In this document: positions 1-7,335 of the stretch, piece by piece
Numbering within the stretch: position 1 is the first letter of the stretch
Layout of the letters: every line of letters begins with the position of its first letter
Assembly: GCF_003818115.1 (NCBI RefSeq)
Contig: NZ_RPOI01000024.1
Span: 81,366 to 145,365 of the forward strand
Direction: 5' to 3'
Source: Citrobacter youngae
GTDB taxonomy: Bacteria; Pseudomonadota; Gammaproteobacteria; Enterobacterales; Enterobacteriaceae
DNA: 64,000 bases
Program-made: the position numbers and the translations under genes
The notes under the pieces: model-generated
What the model saw: only the letters and a program-made list of their open reading frames with translations
Told to the model about the DNA's origin: nothing
The model's database searches: none

Positions 1-540
1 AATTTAACTGGAAGTCAGAGCGTTGAAGCGATGACACCGGTCCGGCTGAAAATCGATGAGGCGTTGACGGCTGACCGGGTCTGCCCGCAAGGATGCGGGC
101 AAAGGGGACGGCCTGCAGGGACGCAGGCTCGGCCCCGACCCGACAGGCAGACGGAATAAGACGAATAACTCGCGCAGCGACGATTTTCCCGCCGGGAGCC
201 TGGGTTGCAAGGGAGGCGGCGGTGAGCCTCCCTTGCACGTTCACGGGTATCAGCGCTTCAAAGAAATGACACCACTGAGGTGAACGGAAACCTGAGCAAT
301 AATCACATGTTCACCCTACATGCTTAACTGAACGGCATTGCGCTGTAATTTCAGGTATTCCTTATGCTTTTAAGTCGCTGATATAACGTATTTTCATTTC
401 TGCGAAGCGCCTTCCGGAATGCCCTCTTGTCAGCATCGTGGATTAGCCTTATCTTCTCGCTGCACCTGCAAAATCAGGTGTCAGAATTAGCCTTCTGAAA
501 ATCATACTGGCGACATATACTTCTATGTCGTGCGACCGAT
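1..540. other. Accessory non-coding stretch without a recognisable gene
   Basis: I see no convincing gene here. The only open frame of note, on the minus strand at 4-210, is rich in Pro, Arg and Ser, has no recognisable domain and looks like a chance frame. The stretch holds several hairpins: the strong 206-237 stem, 463-468 with 475-480, 481-486 with 493-498, and 511-517 with 524-530. The last ones lead into the C4-like RNA. The texture is that of degraded mobile or genomic-island DNA beside the gnt genes; this is an inference. Confidence 0.4.
206..237. repeat. Perfect 12-bp inverted repeat (hairpin)
   Basis: Bases 206-217 are the exact reverse complement of 226-237, with an 8-base loop. 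No T run follows on either strand, so it is not an obvious intrinsic terminator. It could mark the end of a mobile fragment or be a transcript structure. Confidence 0.55.
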
Positions 541-650
541 TTCGTCTCAATGGCGGGTCGAGCGGGGGCGTCGCAAGACGCGCCGGTATCCAGTATGACC
601 GGTAAGGCTAACTCCGCTCGATTCTGCCACCCGCGAGATTAGCCTCTCCG
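540..650 (+). ncRNA. Candidate C4-like antisense RNA upstream of the 687-1133 gene
   Basis: An outer stem pairs 558-565 with 614-621. It encloses a GNRA-capped hairpin (568-572 with 577-581, loop GCAA) and a second hairpin (583-587 with 598-602). The second loop exposes ccagtatg at 590-597, followed by aaggctaa at 604-611. These two 8-mers are exactly complementary to 503-510 and 487-494 upstream. The first also matches catactgg at 669-676, which overlaps the ribosome-binding site of the next gene; the second matches six bases at 639-644. A bipartite antisense of this kind, made from the same leader and masking a downstream translation start, is how the C4 RNA of phages P1/P7 and the CI RNA of P4 work. 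The family assignment is by architecture, not by database match. Confidence 0.5.
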
Positions 651-686
651 GTGGTGGTTTAAATAAAACATACTGGAGGCTGCCCT

Positions 687-1133
687 ATGGCGACTACCCC
701 TCTCTTTTCACACTCTTTATTTACCCTGCCCTTTAGCCATGCCACGGATTTCACCGAACTGGCGGATAACTGCGAGCGTTTTGTCGAAGGACTGGTTGAA
801 TGCCATGACCCGGTTGAAAAACTGGCGATTTGTGCACGTTTGTCGGCCTGTCTCGCATTATTGCAACCGACCTTAACGGAGCCTGTACCGCAGCATCTGC
901 AGGCCAGTCTGACGGTAGATACATTCCCGACCCGTTTTCCCCTTTTCGAGCCTGAGCCAGACCAGATGGGGCGTTACTGCCAGCTTTTGACGCATTTGCT
1001 GATGAGCAAAACGCTTTCTGATGATATGGAGCGAGTAGCGGGTGATTTGCTGCAGGATTTGGTGGGCTATTTCGCCGACACGCTGAAAGCGCCGCGTTGG
1101 TTGAAAACCGAGGATGGCGTGATGGTGCTGTAA
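687..1133 (+). CDS. Hypothetical protein, 148 aa, behind a C4-like leader
   Basis: I do not recognise this protein. It is soluble-looking and acidic, with no signal peptide or membrane segment, and a predicted helical middle (about residues 20-60 and 95-135). The start ATG has a good ribosome-binding site, tggagg at 674-679. That site lies inside the sequence complementary to the loop of the upstream structured RNA, so translation is probably controlled by RNA pairing. The leader suggests a phage or satellite origin, where genes in this position encode immunity, anti-repressor or cell-division-inhibitor proteins. Nothing in the protein itself confirms such a role. It is followed by REP elements and the convergent gntU. 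Confidence 0.6.
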   Translation: MATTPLFSHSLFTLPFSHATDFTELADNCERFVEGLVECHDPVEKLAICARLSACLALLQPTLTEPVPQHLQASLTVDTFPTRFPLFEPEPDQMGRYCQLLTHLLMSKTLSDDMERVAGDLLQDLVGYFADTLKAPRWLKTEDGVMVL

Positions 1134-1135
1134 AA

Positions 1136-1225
1136 AAGCCGGGTGACGCTTGCGCTTACCCGGCCTACGATGTGGATGTGTGCTCATTTCCAGGCCCGGT
1201 AAGCGCAAGCGCCACCGGGCAACAA
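1136..1225. repeat. BIME: two inverted REP elements
   Basis: Two REP-type palindromes rich in the motif gcttacccgg or its complement lie in opposite orientation at about 1137-1167 and 1192-1223. They sit between the convergent 687-1133 gene and gntU, the usual place for such elements to stabilise 3' ends or end transcription. Confidence 0.75.
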
Positions 1226-1228
1226 GAC

Positions 1229-2569
1229 TCAGCTCAACAGCTGGAAGGCAATCATACCAACAATTGCGCCGACCGTACCGAGGATGGTTTCCATCATCGT
1301 CCAGGTCTTCAACGTTTGTGCTTCCGTTGCGCCGGTAAATTTACCGAACAACCAGAAACCGGCGTCGTTAACGTGGCTGACCACGATCGAGCCGCCTGCG
1401 ATACAAATAGACAGTGCCGCCATCTGTGCGCCGGAGAAGTTTAGCTGTTCAATCACCGGCATCACCAGACCGACCGCCGTTAAGCACGCCACGGTCGCAG
1501 AACCCTGAATGATACGCACCGCTGCCGCCAGCACGAAGCAGGTAATGGCAATCGGCAGGCCCATTCCGGTTAACGCTTCGCCCAGCGCCGGACCGACGCC
1601 GGAATCAACCAGCACTTGTTTAAACACGCCACCTGCACCAATCACCAGCAGGATAATCCCCGCCGGTTGCAGCGCATGACCGCAGATCTCCATCACTTTG
1701 TCTTTTGGCATACCCTGGCGAATCGCCAGACCGTAAATCGCCACCAGACAAGCAACCAGAATCGCGGTAAACGGGTGACCGATAAACTCAAACCATTCGT
1801 AAGTTGAAGAACCAACCGGCACAAAGCGCGCGGCGATGGTTTTCAGACCAACCAATACCAGCGGCAGCAGGATCAGCGACAAGCTAAAGCCGAAGGACGG
1901 CATTTTACCTTCGCCCAGATGCGGCTCGGTAATGTCATCAGGAATGTTCAGCTCAACGTAACGGCTGATGAAATTACCCCACAGTGGTCCGGCGATAATC
2001 ATGCCCGGAATCGCGGCACACAGGCCAATCAGGATCATCCAGCCAAAGTCAGCGTGCATCTGCGAAGCCAGCAACATCGGCGCTGGCCCCGGCAGTAAAA
2101 ACGCCGCAGCCGCCGCTACGCCTGCAAACAACGGAATGACTAATTTAACCAGGTTGGTACCGGTGTGACGCGCCATCGAGAACGCCACGCTGATCAGCAG
2201 CACAATCGCCACCTCAAAGAACAGCGGTAGCGCACAGATAAGCCCGGCCAGGCCAATCGCGTAATGTGCGCGGCTGTGGCCGAAGGATTTCAGCATTTTG
2301 ACGGCAATTTGATCGACTGCGCCGGTCTCATGCAAAATCTTGCCGAACATCGCCCCCAACGCCACAACAATCGCCAGGAAACCGAGCGTGCCTCCCATCC
2401 CTTTTTCCATAGTCGCGGCGATTTTATCGAGCGGCATACCGGAAAAGAGACCTGCACCAATAGACACCACCATCAAAGCAAGGAAGGCGTGCATACGCGC
2501 CTTCATCACTAAAAACAGCAGTAATAAAACGGACCCTACTGCTGTTAAAACAAGCGTTAATGTACTCAC
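1229..2569 (-). CDS. gntU: Low-affinity gluconate transporter
   Basis: GntP-family gluconate:H+ symporter of the inner membrane, 446 aa, the same length as E. coli GntU and very close to it in sequence. The protein is almost entirely hydrophobic, with about a dozen membrane segments. The start is GTG: the stop codon of gntK, TAG, shares its last base with this GTG, so the two genes overlap by one base and are probably translationally coupled. It works with gntK: GntU imports gluconate and GntK phosphorylates it for the Entner-Doudoroff pathway. Expression should follow the gntK promoter and its GntR operators at 3135-3160. Confidence 0.96.
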   Translation of the reverse strand: MSTLTLVLTAVGSVLLLLFLVMKARMHAFLALMVVSIGAGLFSGMPLDKIAATMEKGMGGTLGFLAIVVALGAMFGKILHETGAVDQIAVKMLKSFGHSRAHYAIGLAGLICALPLFFEVAIVLLISVAFSMARHTGTNLVKLVIPLFAGVAAAAAFLLPGPAPMLLASQMHADFGWMILIGLCAAIPGMIIAGPLWGNFISRYVELNIPDDITEPHLGEGKMPSFGFSLSLILLPLVLVGLKTIAARFVPVGSSTYEWFEFIGHPFTAILVACLVAIYGLAIRQGMPKDKVMEICGHALQPAGIILLVIGAGGVFKQVLVDSGVGPALGEALTGMGLPIAITCFVLAAAVRIIQGSATVACLTAVGLVMPVIEQLNFSGAQMAALSICIAGGSIVVSHVNDAGFWLFGKFTGATEAQTLKTWTMMETILGTVGAIVGMIAFQLLS

Positions 2570-3099
2570 TACTTACTGCCCTGGTTAATAACCTCAATGG
2601 TGCTGGCGACCACACCGTCCAGTGGTTGATCGATATCGACCACCAGTACATCGTTTTCATTCGCACCTGGTTCTTCCAGCGCTTCAAACTGGGTCACCAG
2701 CATCTGCGTTTTGAAGAAGTGGCCTTTACGCGCTTTTAGACGGCTTTCGATAACGTCAAAATCCCCTTTCAGATAGATGAAAGAGAGGTTCGGGTTACCG
2801 TCGCGTAGCTGGTCGCGATAGACTTTTTTCAGAGCGGAACAGACGATCAGCGAAACCTTGTTGGTACGCTGCATCGCAAAAGCGGCGTCATTCAGCGCCT
2901 GTAACCACGGTTTACGGTCATCATCGTTGAGTGGCTCACCAGAAGCCATTTTCATGATGTTGCTGCGCGGATGGAGAAAATCGCCATCAAGAAACGCGGC
3001 CTGCAGTTGATGCGCCACTTCGCTGGCGACAGCAGATTTACCGCTGCCCGATACGCCCATCAGAACGTAAACGTGGTGATCATGATTAGTCGTGCTCAA
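2569..3099 (-). CDS. gntK: Thermoresistant gluconokinase
   Basis: Cytoplasmic kinase that converts gluconate and ATP to 6-phosphogluconate. The P-loop GVSGSGKS is at residues 15-22, and the 176-aa length fits the family (E. coli 175). It is the first gene of a gntK-gntU operon with a one-base overlap. Two GntR-type operators lie directly upstream, between this gene and gntR, so the operon should be induced by gluconate. Confidence 0.96.
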   Translation of the reverse strand: MSTTNHDHHVYVLMGVSGSGKSAVASEVAHQLQAAFLDGDFLHPRSNIMKMASGEPLNDDDRKPWLQALNDAAFAMQRTNKVSLIVCSALKKVYRDQLRDGNPNLSFIYLKGDFDVIESRLKARKGHFFKTQMLVTQFEALEEPGANENDVLVVDIDQPLDGVVASTIEVINQGSK

Positions 3100-3134
3100 A
3101 GCGTTGCCCCCACTGGTACAAGAATCTGGAAATT

Positions 3135-3160
3135 GTTACGGGTAACTGTTATCGGTAACA
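3135..3160. promoter_or_regulatory. Tandem GntR operators upstream of gntK
   Basis: Two palindromes abut here: gttacgggtaac at 3135-3146 and tgttatcggtaaca at 3147-3160. Both match the known gnt operator style, TGTTACC-GATAACA. They lie 36-61 bases upstream of the gntK start codon, so they could cover the promoter and let GntR repress gntKU. Confidence 0.8.
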
Positions 3161-3240
3161 TTGTCCAGCCGGATAAATAGAGAAGCAATATCCATTCGTG
3201 CTCGAAGTGTATAAGTGTGAGCTACTTCAAACTTGTTGGC

Positions 3241-4236
3241 TTAAATAGATCCGCCCGGTGACAAGGTGAAACCTAAATCTAACATTTTAGGTGTGACTGC
3301 TTCACCACGGATGCGCGCCAGCAGGCGTTCAGCACCAATGCTGCCCATGCGTTCACGCGGCGTGAGCACGCTCGCCAGACGCGGCTCCATCACCTGCCCG
3401 ATGTCGTGACCGTGGAATCCGGCAATCGCCATGTCATCCGGGATTTTCAGCCCTAAACGCTGGCATTCGAAGGCCGCCCCTACCGCCAGGTCATCGTTGG
3501 TACAGAAAATGCCGTCGAGCTGCGGGTATTCGCGCCGCGCCTGACGGATGAGTTCAATACCGGAGGAGTAGGAAGAAGACTGTTCCATCATCACGCTGTA
3601 CGGCACCAGGTTGGCATCGCGCATTGCCTGCTCGTAGCCCCTCTGTTTGATGATAGTACGTTCATCAAGACGTGCGCCAAGATAGGCAACATGACGGTGC
3701 CCTCGGGCGATGATAGCGGCAGTCATCTGGCGCGCGGCTTCGAAGTTGTCGAAACCGACGGCGATATCCAGACACGGGGACTGGCTGTCCATCAGCTCAA
3801 CCACCGGGATACCGGCGACCTCAATCATTTTCAGCGTACGAGGCGTATGGCTACGTTCGGTGAGGATCAGGCCATCGATATTCCACGACAGCATCGATTC
3901 CAGGCGCTCTTGTTCCATCTCTGGCTTATAGCCGTAGTGCGCAAGCATAGTTTGATAACCATGGGCGTCGGTGACGGCCTCAATGCCGCGTAACACTTCA
4001 GCAAAAACCTGGTTAGTGAGAGACGGTAACAACACGCCGATAGCGCGGCTGGTAGCGTTAGAAAGGATATCAGGAGCGCGATTGGGAATATAACCCAGCT
4101 CATCAAGTGCAGCGGCAATTTTGCCCCGCAGCGCCACGGAGACCTGCTCCGGATTACGCAAAAAGCGACTGACCGTCATTTTAGTCACGCCCACGCGGTC
4201 GGCTACATCCTGAAGTACGGGTCTTTTCTTTTTCAT
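3241..4236 (-). CDS. gntR: Gluconate repressor, LacI family
   Basis: Transcriptional repressor of the gluconate regulon, 331 aa like E. coli GntR. The N-terminal LacI helix-turn-helix is at residues 8-33 (DVADRVGVTKMTVSRFL), followed by a periplasmic-binding-protein-like effector domain that in this family binds gluconate. It is separated from gntK by 141 bases containing the operators. An ERIC element lies in its upstream region, so it is probably transcribed from its own promoter. Confidence 0.96.
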   Translation of the reverse strand: MKKKRPVLQDVADRVGVTKMTVSRFLRNPEQVSVALRGKIAAALDELGYIPNRAPDILSNATSRAIGVLLPSLTNQVFAEVLRGIEAVTDAHGYQTMLAHYGYKPEMEQERLESMLSWNIDGLILTERSHTPRTLKMIEVAGIPVVELMDSQSPCLDIAVGFDNFEAARQMTAAIIARGHRHVAYLGARLDERTIIKQRGYEQAMRDANLVPYSVMMEQSSSYSSGIELIRQARREYPQLDGIFCTNDDLAVGAAFECQRLGLKIPDDMAIAGFHGHDIGQVMEPRLASVLTPRERMGSIGAERLLARIRGEAVTPKMLDLGFTLSPGGSI

Positions 4237-4340
4237 CGTCCTGAAGCGTTAAAAGGGATAGATTCCCCCAGTTTACCACGGACGTGCATGAACCTTTGCA
4301 GAGAAAAAAAGGAGTTTTTATTGTGAGAAATACACAAAAT

Positions 4341-4449
4341 CATTCGAGTTGCATCAAGGCGGCGACGTAGTGAATCCCCGGGAGCGTACATTAAGTACGC
4401 GACCGGGGTGAGCGAGGAAAGCCAACACAGATGCGGCTTGAAGGATGCC
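4341..4449. repeat. ERIC (IRU) element
   Basis: The core gtgaatccccgggagc, the central inverted gcgtac / gtacgc and the partner gaccggggtgagcg match the enterobacterial repetitive intergenic consensus. It lies between divergent-facing ends: downstream of yhhW and upstream of gntR. Being transcribed, it could form a long hairpin at the end of the yhhW message. Confidence 0.85.
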
Positions 4450-4457
4450 GTGTATTT

Positions 4458-5153
4458 TTATACAGGCGGCAGGTCAAACAACAACACTTCGCTGTCGCTG
4501 TCGGCATGAATAGAAATTGCCTGTTCATCCCAGATTGCCAGACCATCGCTGGTGGTCGCTTTGGTTCCGTTAATGGTGACGTTGCCTTTAACGACCTGGA
4601 TCCAGACGCGACGTTCAGCGGCAATCTGATGTACCGACTGCTCATCTTTGACCAGCGCCCAACGGTACAGCTCCATATCCTGGTACACTTTCAGCGAGCC
4701 ATCGCGGGCATCAGGCGACAGCACCAGTTGTTTACCCTGAGCGGCATCGAAACGGCGCTGTTCATAGCGCGGCGTAATACCGTTTTCCTGCGGCATGATC
4801 CAGATCTGATACAGATGCAGCTTCTCAGTATTGCTCGGGTTGTACTCCGAGTGACGGATCCCCGTCCCGGCGCTCATAATCTGGAACTCACCGGCAGGAA
4901 CCTGCTCTTTGTTGCCCATGCTGTCCTGATGTTCTACTGCGCCTTCCAGCACGTAGGTCAGGATTTCCATGTCTTTATGGGGGTGAGTGCCAAAGCCCTG
5001 ACCTGCGTCGATCACGTCATCATTAATCACGCGCAGTGCCGAGAACCCCATAAAGTTCGGGTCATAGTAGTTGGCAAAAGAGAAGGTATGCCAGGAATCG
5101 AGCCAGCCATGATTCGCATGACCGCGGTCGTTAGCTTTGCGTAAATAGATCAT
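4458..5153 (-). CDS. yhhW: Pirin-like quercetin 2,3-dioxygenase
   Basis: Bicupin protein of the pirin family, 231 aa. E. coli YhhW has quercetinase activity in vitro, but its physiological substrate is unknown. The N-terminal cupin carries the metal-binding pattern GTHPHKDMEILTY with a later EHQDSMG, supplying the His/Glu ligands. I chose the ATG at 5153, which gives the E. coli N-terminus (MIYLRKAN). A longer frame reaches 5213 but adds 20 residues that do not resemble the family. It is a single gene, 123 bases downstream of yhhX on the same strand. Confidence 0.93.
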   Translation of the reverse strand: MIYLRKANDRGHANHGWLDSWHTFSFANYYDPNFMGFSALRVINDDVIDAGQGFGTHPHKDMEILTYVLEGAVEHQDSMGNKEQVPAGEFQIMSAGTGIRHSEYNPSNTEKLHLYQIWIMPQENGITPRYEQRRFDAAQGKQLVLSPDARDGSLKVYQDMELYRWALVKDEQSVHQIAAERRVWIQVVKGNVTINGTKATTSDGLAIWDEQAISIHADSDSEVLLFDLPPV

Positions 5154-5276
5154 TGTGTTCACCCCCAGATGTTTTCGATGGAGTAAGTGTGGACTCAATC
5201 CGCCTGGGATCATAGAGGGTGAAAATTGACTCCTCTGTTCAAAAAATATGAATAAACCCAGAGGAGTCTGTGCAGG

Positions 5277-6314
5277 CTATTTGGCGAGGGTTATCGTCGC
5301 AGGCGTTGCCTGTTCGAAGGCGCGTTCGAGGATCTCCAGGTTGGTTAGAACTTCAGATTCCTTGACGTAATTAGGCGTACCGGCGGTCAGCGTCTGGTAC
5401 AGCGCATCATAGACGCGACCGTAATCCCCCACCTCCGGCTTCACCTCTTCTTTTACTGTGATGCCGTCATCGTTGACATACTCCAGCATTCCGATGGAAT
5501 CATCAGCAGCAAAACCGGGCTCACCCGGCATGATATTGGCCTTCAGGCTGGTTTCCTGCTGGTCGATGCCGTACTTCACAAACGAGCCTTTGGTGCCATG
5601 GACGATAAACTTCGGATAGTCGATTTTCACCAGATGACTGGTTTTAACAATGGCTTTCAGGTCGCCGTAAAACAACTGCGCTTCAAAGGTATCGTCCGGG
5701 TTCGCTTTATTACGCAGGCTGCGGATGTCATAGGTCACGTGTTCAGGGCGACCGAACAGCGAGATAATCTGATCCATGGTGTGTACGCCCAGGCCATAAA
5801 ACGCGCCGTCCTGTGGCAGTCCCGGCTTAGTTTCCGCCTCGGGACGGTAGTAATCGAAATGGCTTTCAACCTCAACAATCTTGCCGAGTTTGCCGCTCTC
5901 AATCGCCTTTTTGGCGGTAAGGAAGCAGGAGTCAAAACGGCGATTCTGGTACGGCGTAACGGTCAGCCCTTTGCTTTGCGCCAGTTCGAACAGCACTTTT
6001 GCTTCTGCCAGCGTCGGCGTGAACGGTTTCTCAACCAGCACGTTTTTACCCGCCTCCAGCGCACGTTTGGCGTAGTCAAAATGGCTGTCAGCATGGGTAC
6101 AGACGATCACTAACTTCACCTGCGGATCGTTTAAGATCTCGTCGAGGTCGCTGGTGAAGTGAATATGTGAATACTGCGGCGCCTGCTCTTCCGGCCTGGT
6201 GTTACGGCGGAAAATGTGCGCGACATGCCAGCTATTTTTGCGGTTGAGGACGTACGGCAAATGGTAGCGAGTGGTACTTTTACCAAAACCAATAAATGCG
6301 CAGTGTAAGGTCAT
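5277..6314 (-). CDS. yhhX: Gfo/Idh/MocA-family oxidoreductase
   Basis: Predicted NAD(P)-dependent dehydrogenase, 345 aa as in E. coli. The N-terminal Rossmann fold begins CAFIGFGKSTTRYH, the EKPFTPT motif typical of the family lies near residue 95-101, and the C-terminal alpha/beta domain follows. The substrate is unknown. The ATG at 6314 has an AGGA site eight bases upstream and matches the family N-terminus; the frame extends to 6356 but without support. It lies downstream of the ryhB terminator on the same strand. Confidence 0.93.
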   Translation of the reverse strand: MTLHCAFIGFGKSTTRYHLPYVLNRKNSWHVAHIFRRNTRPEEQAPQYSHIHFTSDLDEILNDPQVKLVIVCTHADSHFDYAKRALEAGKNVLVEKPFTPTLAEAKVLFELAQSKGLTVTPYQNRRFDSCFLTAKKAIESGKLGKIVEVESHFDYYRPEAETKPGLPQDGAFYGLGVHTMDQIISLFGRPEHVTYDIRSLRNKANPDDTFEAQLFYGDLKAIVKTSHLVKIDYPKFIVHGTKGSFVKYGIDQQETSLKANIMPGEPGFAADDSIGMLEYVNDDGITVKEEVKPEVGDYGRVYDALYQTLTAGTPNYVKESEVLTNLEILERAFEQATPATITLAK

Positions 6315-6387
6315 GAGACAGTCCTTTTGAAGGTGATTGTCTACACCATAGCGCAAAGCGGCTGGAGACTGAATCTATCCTGTCATC

Positions 6388-6422
6388 GTGCCGGATGCGG
6401 CGTTGCCTTATCCGGGCTACAA
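6388..6422. repeat. REP element
   Basis: The sequence gccggatgcggcgttgcctt followed by atccgggc is a REP palindrome. A second, unclassified imperfect palindrome around gcgtac / gtacgt lies at about 6480-6530, between here and the ryhB terminator. Confidence 0.7.
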
Positions 6423-6568
6423 AAGCAGATGCCACAAGCTCGGGCGTCAGTGGCACAGGCAGATTATTCACGGCAAGCGCGCAGGGCCCGGAGCGTACTA
6501 AATGTACGTGAGGAGCACGAGCACTTCCCGGGGACAAAATGGCAAGTAAGCCAGGCTGAAAAAAAACC

Positions 6569-6663
6569 AAAAAAAAAGCCAGCAAAAGCTGGCTAAAGTA
6601 ATACTGGAAGCAATGTGAGCAATGTCGTGCTTTCAGGTTCTCCGTAGGGGTTCCCCTGAACGC
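6569..6663 (-). ncRNA. ryhB: RyhB, iron-starvation small RNA
   Basis: Hfq-dependent sRNA that represses iron-using proteins when iron is scarce. On the minus strand the core GAACCTGAAAGCACGACATT and the following CACATTGCTTCCAGTATTACTT match E. coli RyhB. It ends in a terminator stem (agccagc / gctggct, loop aaaa region) with a T run to 6569. The 5' hairpin differs from E. coli: here it contains the self-complementary AGGGGAACCCCT. The start at 6663 (GCGTTCAGG) is assigned by analogy. A Fur box lies immediately upstream, and the gene sits between yhhX and yhhY as in E. coli. Confidence 0.95.
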
Positions 6664-6668
6664 AGAGC

Positions 6669-6687
6669 AATAATAATCATTCTCATT
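6669..6687 (-). promoter_or_regulatory. Fur box of ryhB
   Basis: On the minus strand the 19 bases read AATGAGAATGATTATTATT, a good match to the Fur consensus. The box lies just upstream of the RyhB start and overlaps its -10 region, so Fur with iron should shut the sRNA off. Confidence 0.85.
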
Positions 6688-6783
6688 CGCACTTGTCTAC
6701 TTCTTTTTGCAAAAAAATGCAGTTGACGGAATTTTCTTTCTCAGCGAGGGTAAAGACTCAATTAACCCTGAAGGAGATAAGGA

Positions 6784-7272
6784 ATGAGTGAGATAGTGAT
6801 ACGCCACGCTGAACCGAAAGATTACGACGCAATTCGTCAGATCCACGCCCAGCCAGAGGTGTATCACAACACGCTACAAGTTCCTCATCCTTCCCTCGAA
6901 ATGTGGCAAGCGCGGCTAACCGAGCAAGCCGGGGTTAAACAACTGGTTGCCTGCATTGACGATATCGTCGTGGGACATCTCTGCATCGACGTTGCTCAGC
7001 GCCCCCGCCGCAGCCACGTGGCCGATTTTGGTATCTGCGTGGATGCCCGGTGGCACAATCGCGGCGTTGCCAGCGCGCTGATCCGCACGATGATCGACAT
7101 GTGCGACAACTGGCTGCGCGTCGAGCGTATCGAGTTAACAGTGTTTGTGGATAACGAACCTGCTGTTGCGGTCTATAAAAAGCATGGCTTTGAGATCGAA
7201 GGCACCGGTAAGAAATACGGCCTGCGCAACGGCGAGTACGTGGATGCGTACTTTATGGCGCGCGTGAAATAA
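6784..7272 (+). CDS. yhhY: L-amino-acid N-acetyltransferase (GNAT)
   Basis: GNAT acetyltransferase of 162 aa, the length of E. coli YhhY (AaaT), which acetylates L-phenylalanine and L-methionine with acetyl-CoA. The acetyl-CoA-binding region is visible as the RWHNRGVASALI segment (about residues 89-100), and the NEPAVAVYKKHGFEIEG motif follows at about 124-140. The start has a clear ribosome-binding site, aaggagataagg. It is divergent from ryhB. Confidence 0.94.
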   Translation: MSEIVIRHAEPKDYDAIRQIHAQPEVYHNTLQVPHPSLEMWQARLTEQAGVKQLVACIDDIVVGHLCIDVAQRPRRSHVADFGICVDARWHNRGVASALIRTMIDMCDNWLRVERIELTVFVDNEPAVAVYKKHGFEIEGTGKKYGLRNGEYVDAYFMARVK

Positions 7273-7299
7273 CGGGTAAGAAACCGTCAGGAAGCACTC

Positions 7300-7331
7300 G
7301 CCGGGCCTGCATCAACGGCAGACCCGGCAAT
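7300..7331. repeat. Palindrome between yhhY and ggt
   Basis: The sequence forms a gccggg / cccggc stem with further pairing of cctgc and gcaga. It is REP-like and lies between the convergent ends of yhhY and ggt, where it could fold in either transcript. There is no strong T run. Confidence 0.45.
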
Positions 7332-7335
7332 ACCA

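Noticed and set aside
4..210. 68-aa minus-strand frame at the left edge
   Set aside because: Low-complexity Pro/Arg/Ser composition, no ribosome-binding site I trust and no domain; it overlaps hairpin-rich sequence and looks like chance.
6440..6596. 89-aa plus-strand frame across the ryhB terminator
   Set aside because: It runs through REP-like repeats and the antisense of RyhB and ends in a poly-Lys tail made by the A tracts; not a real gene.
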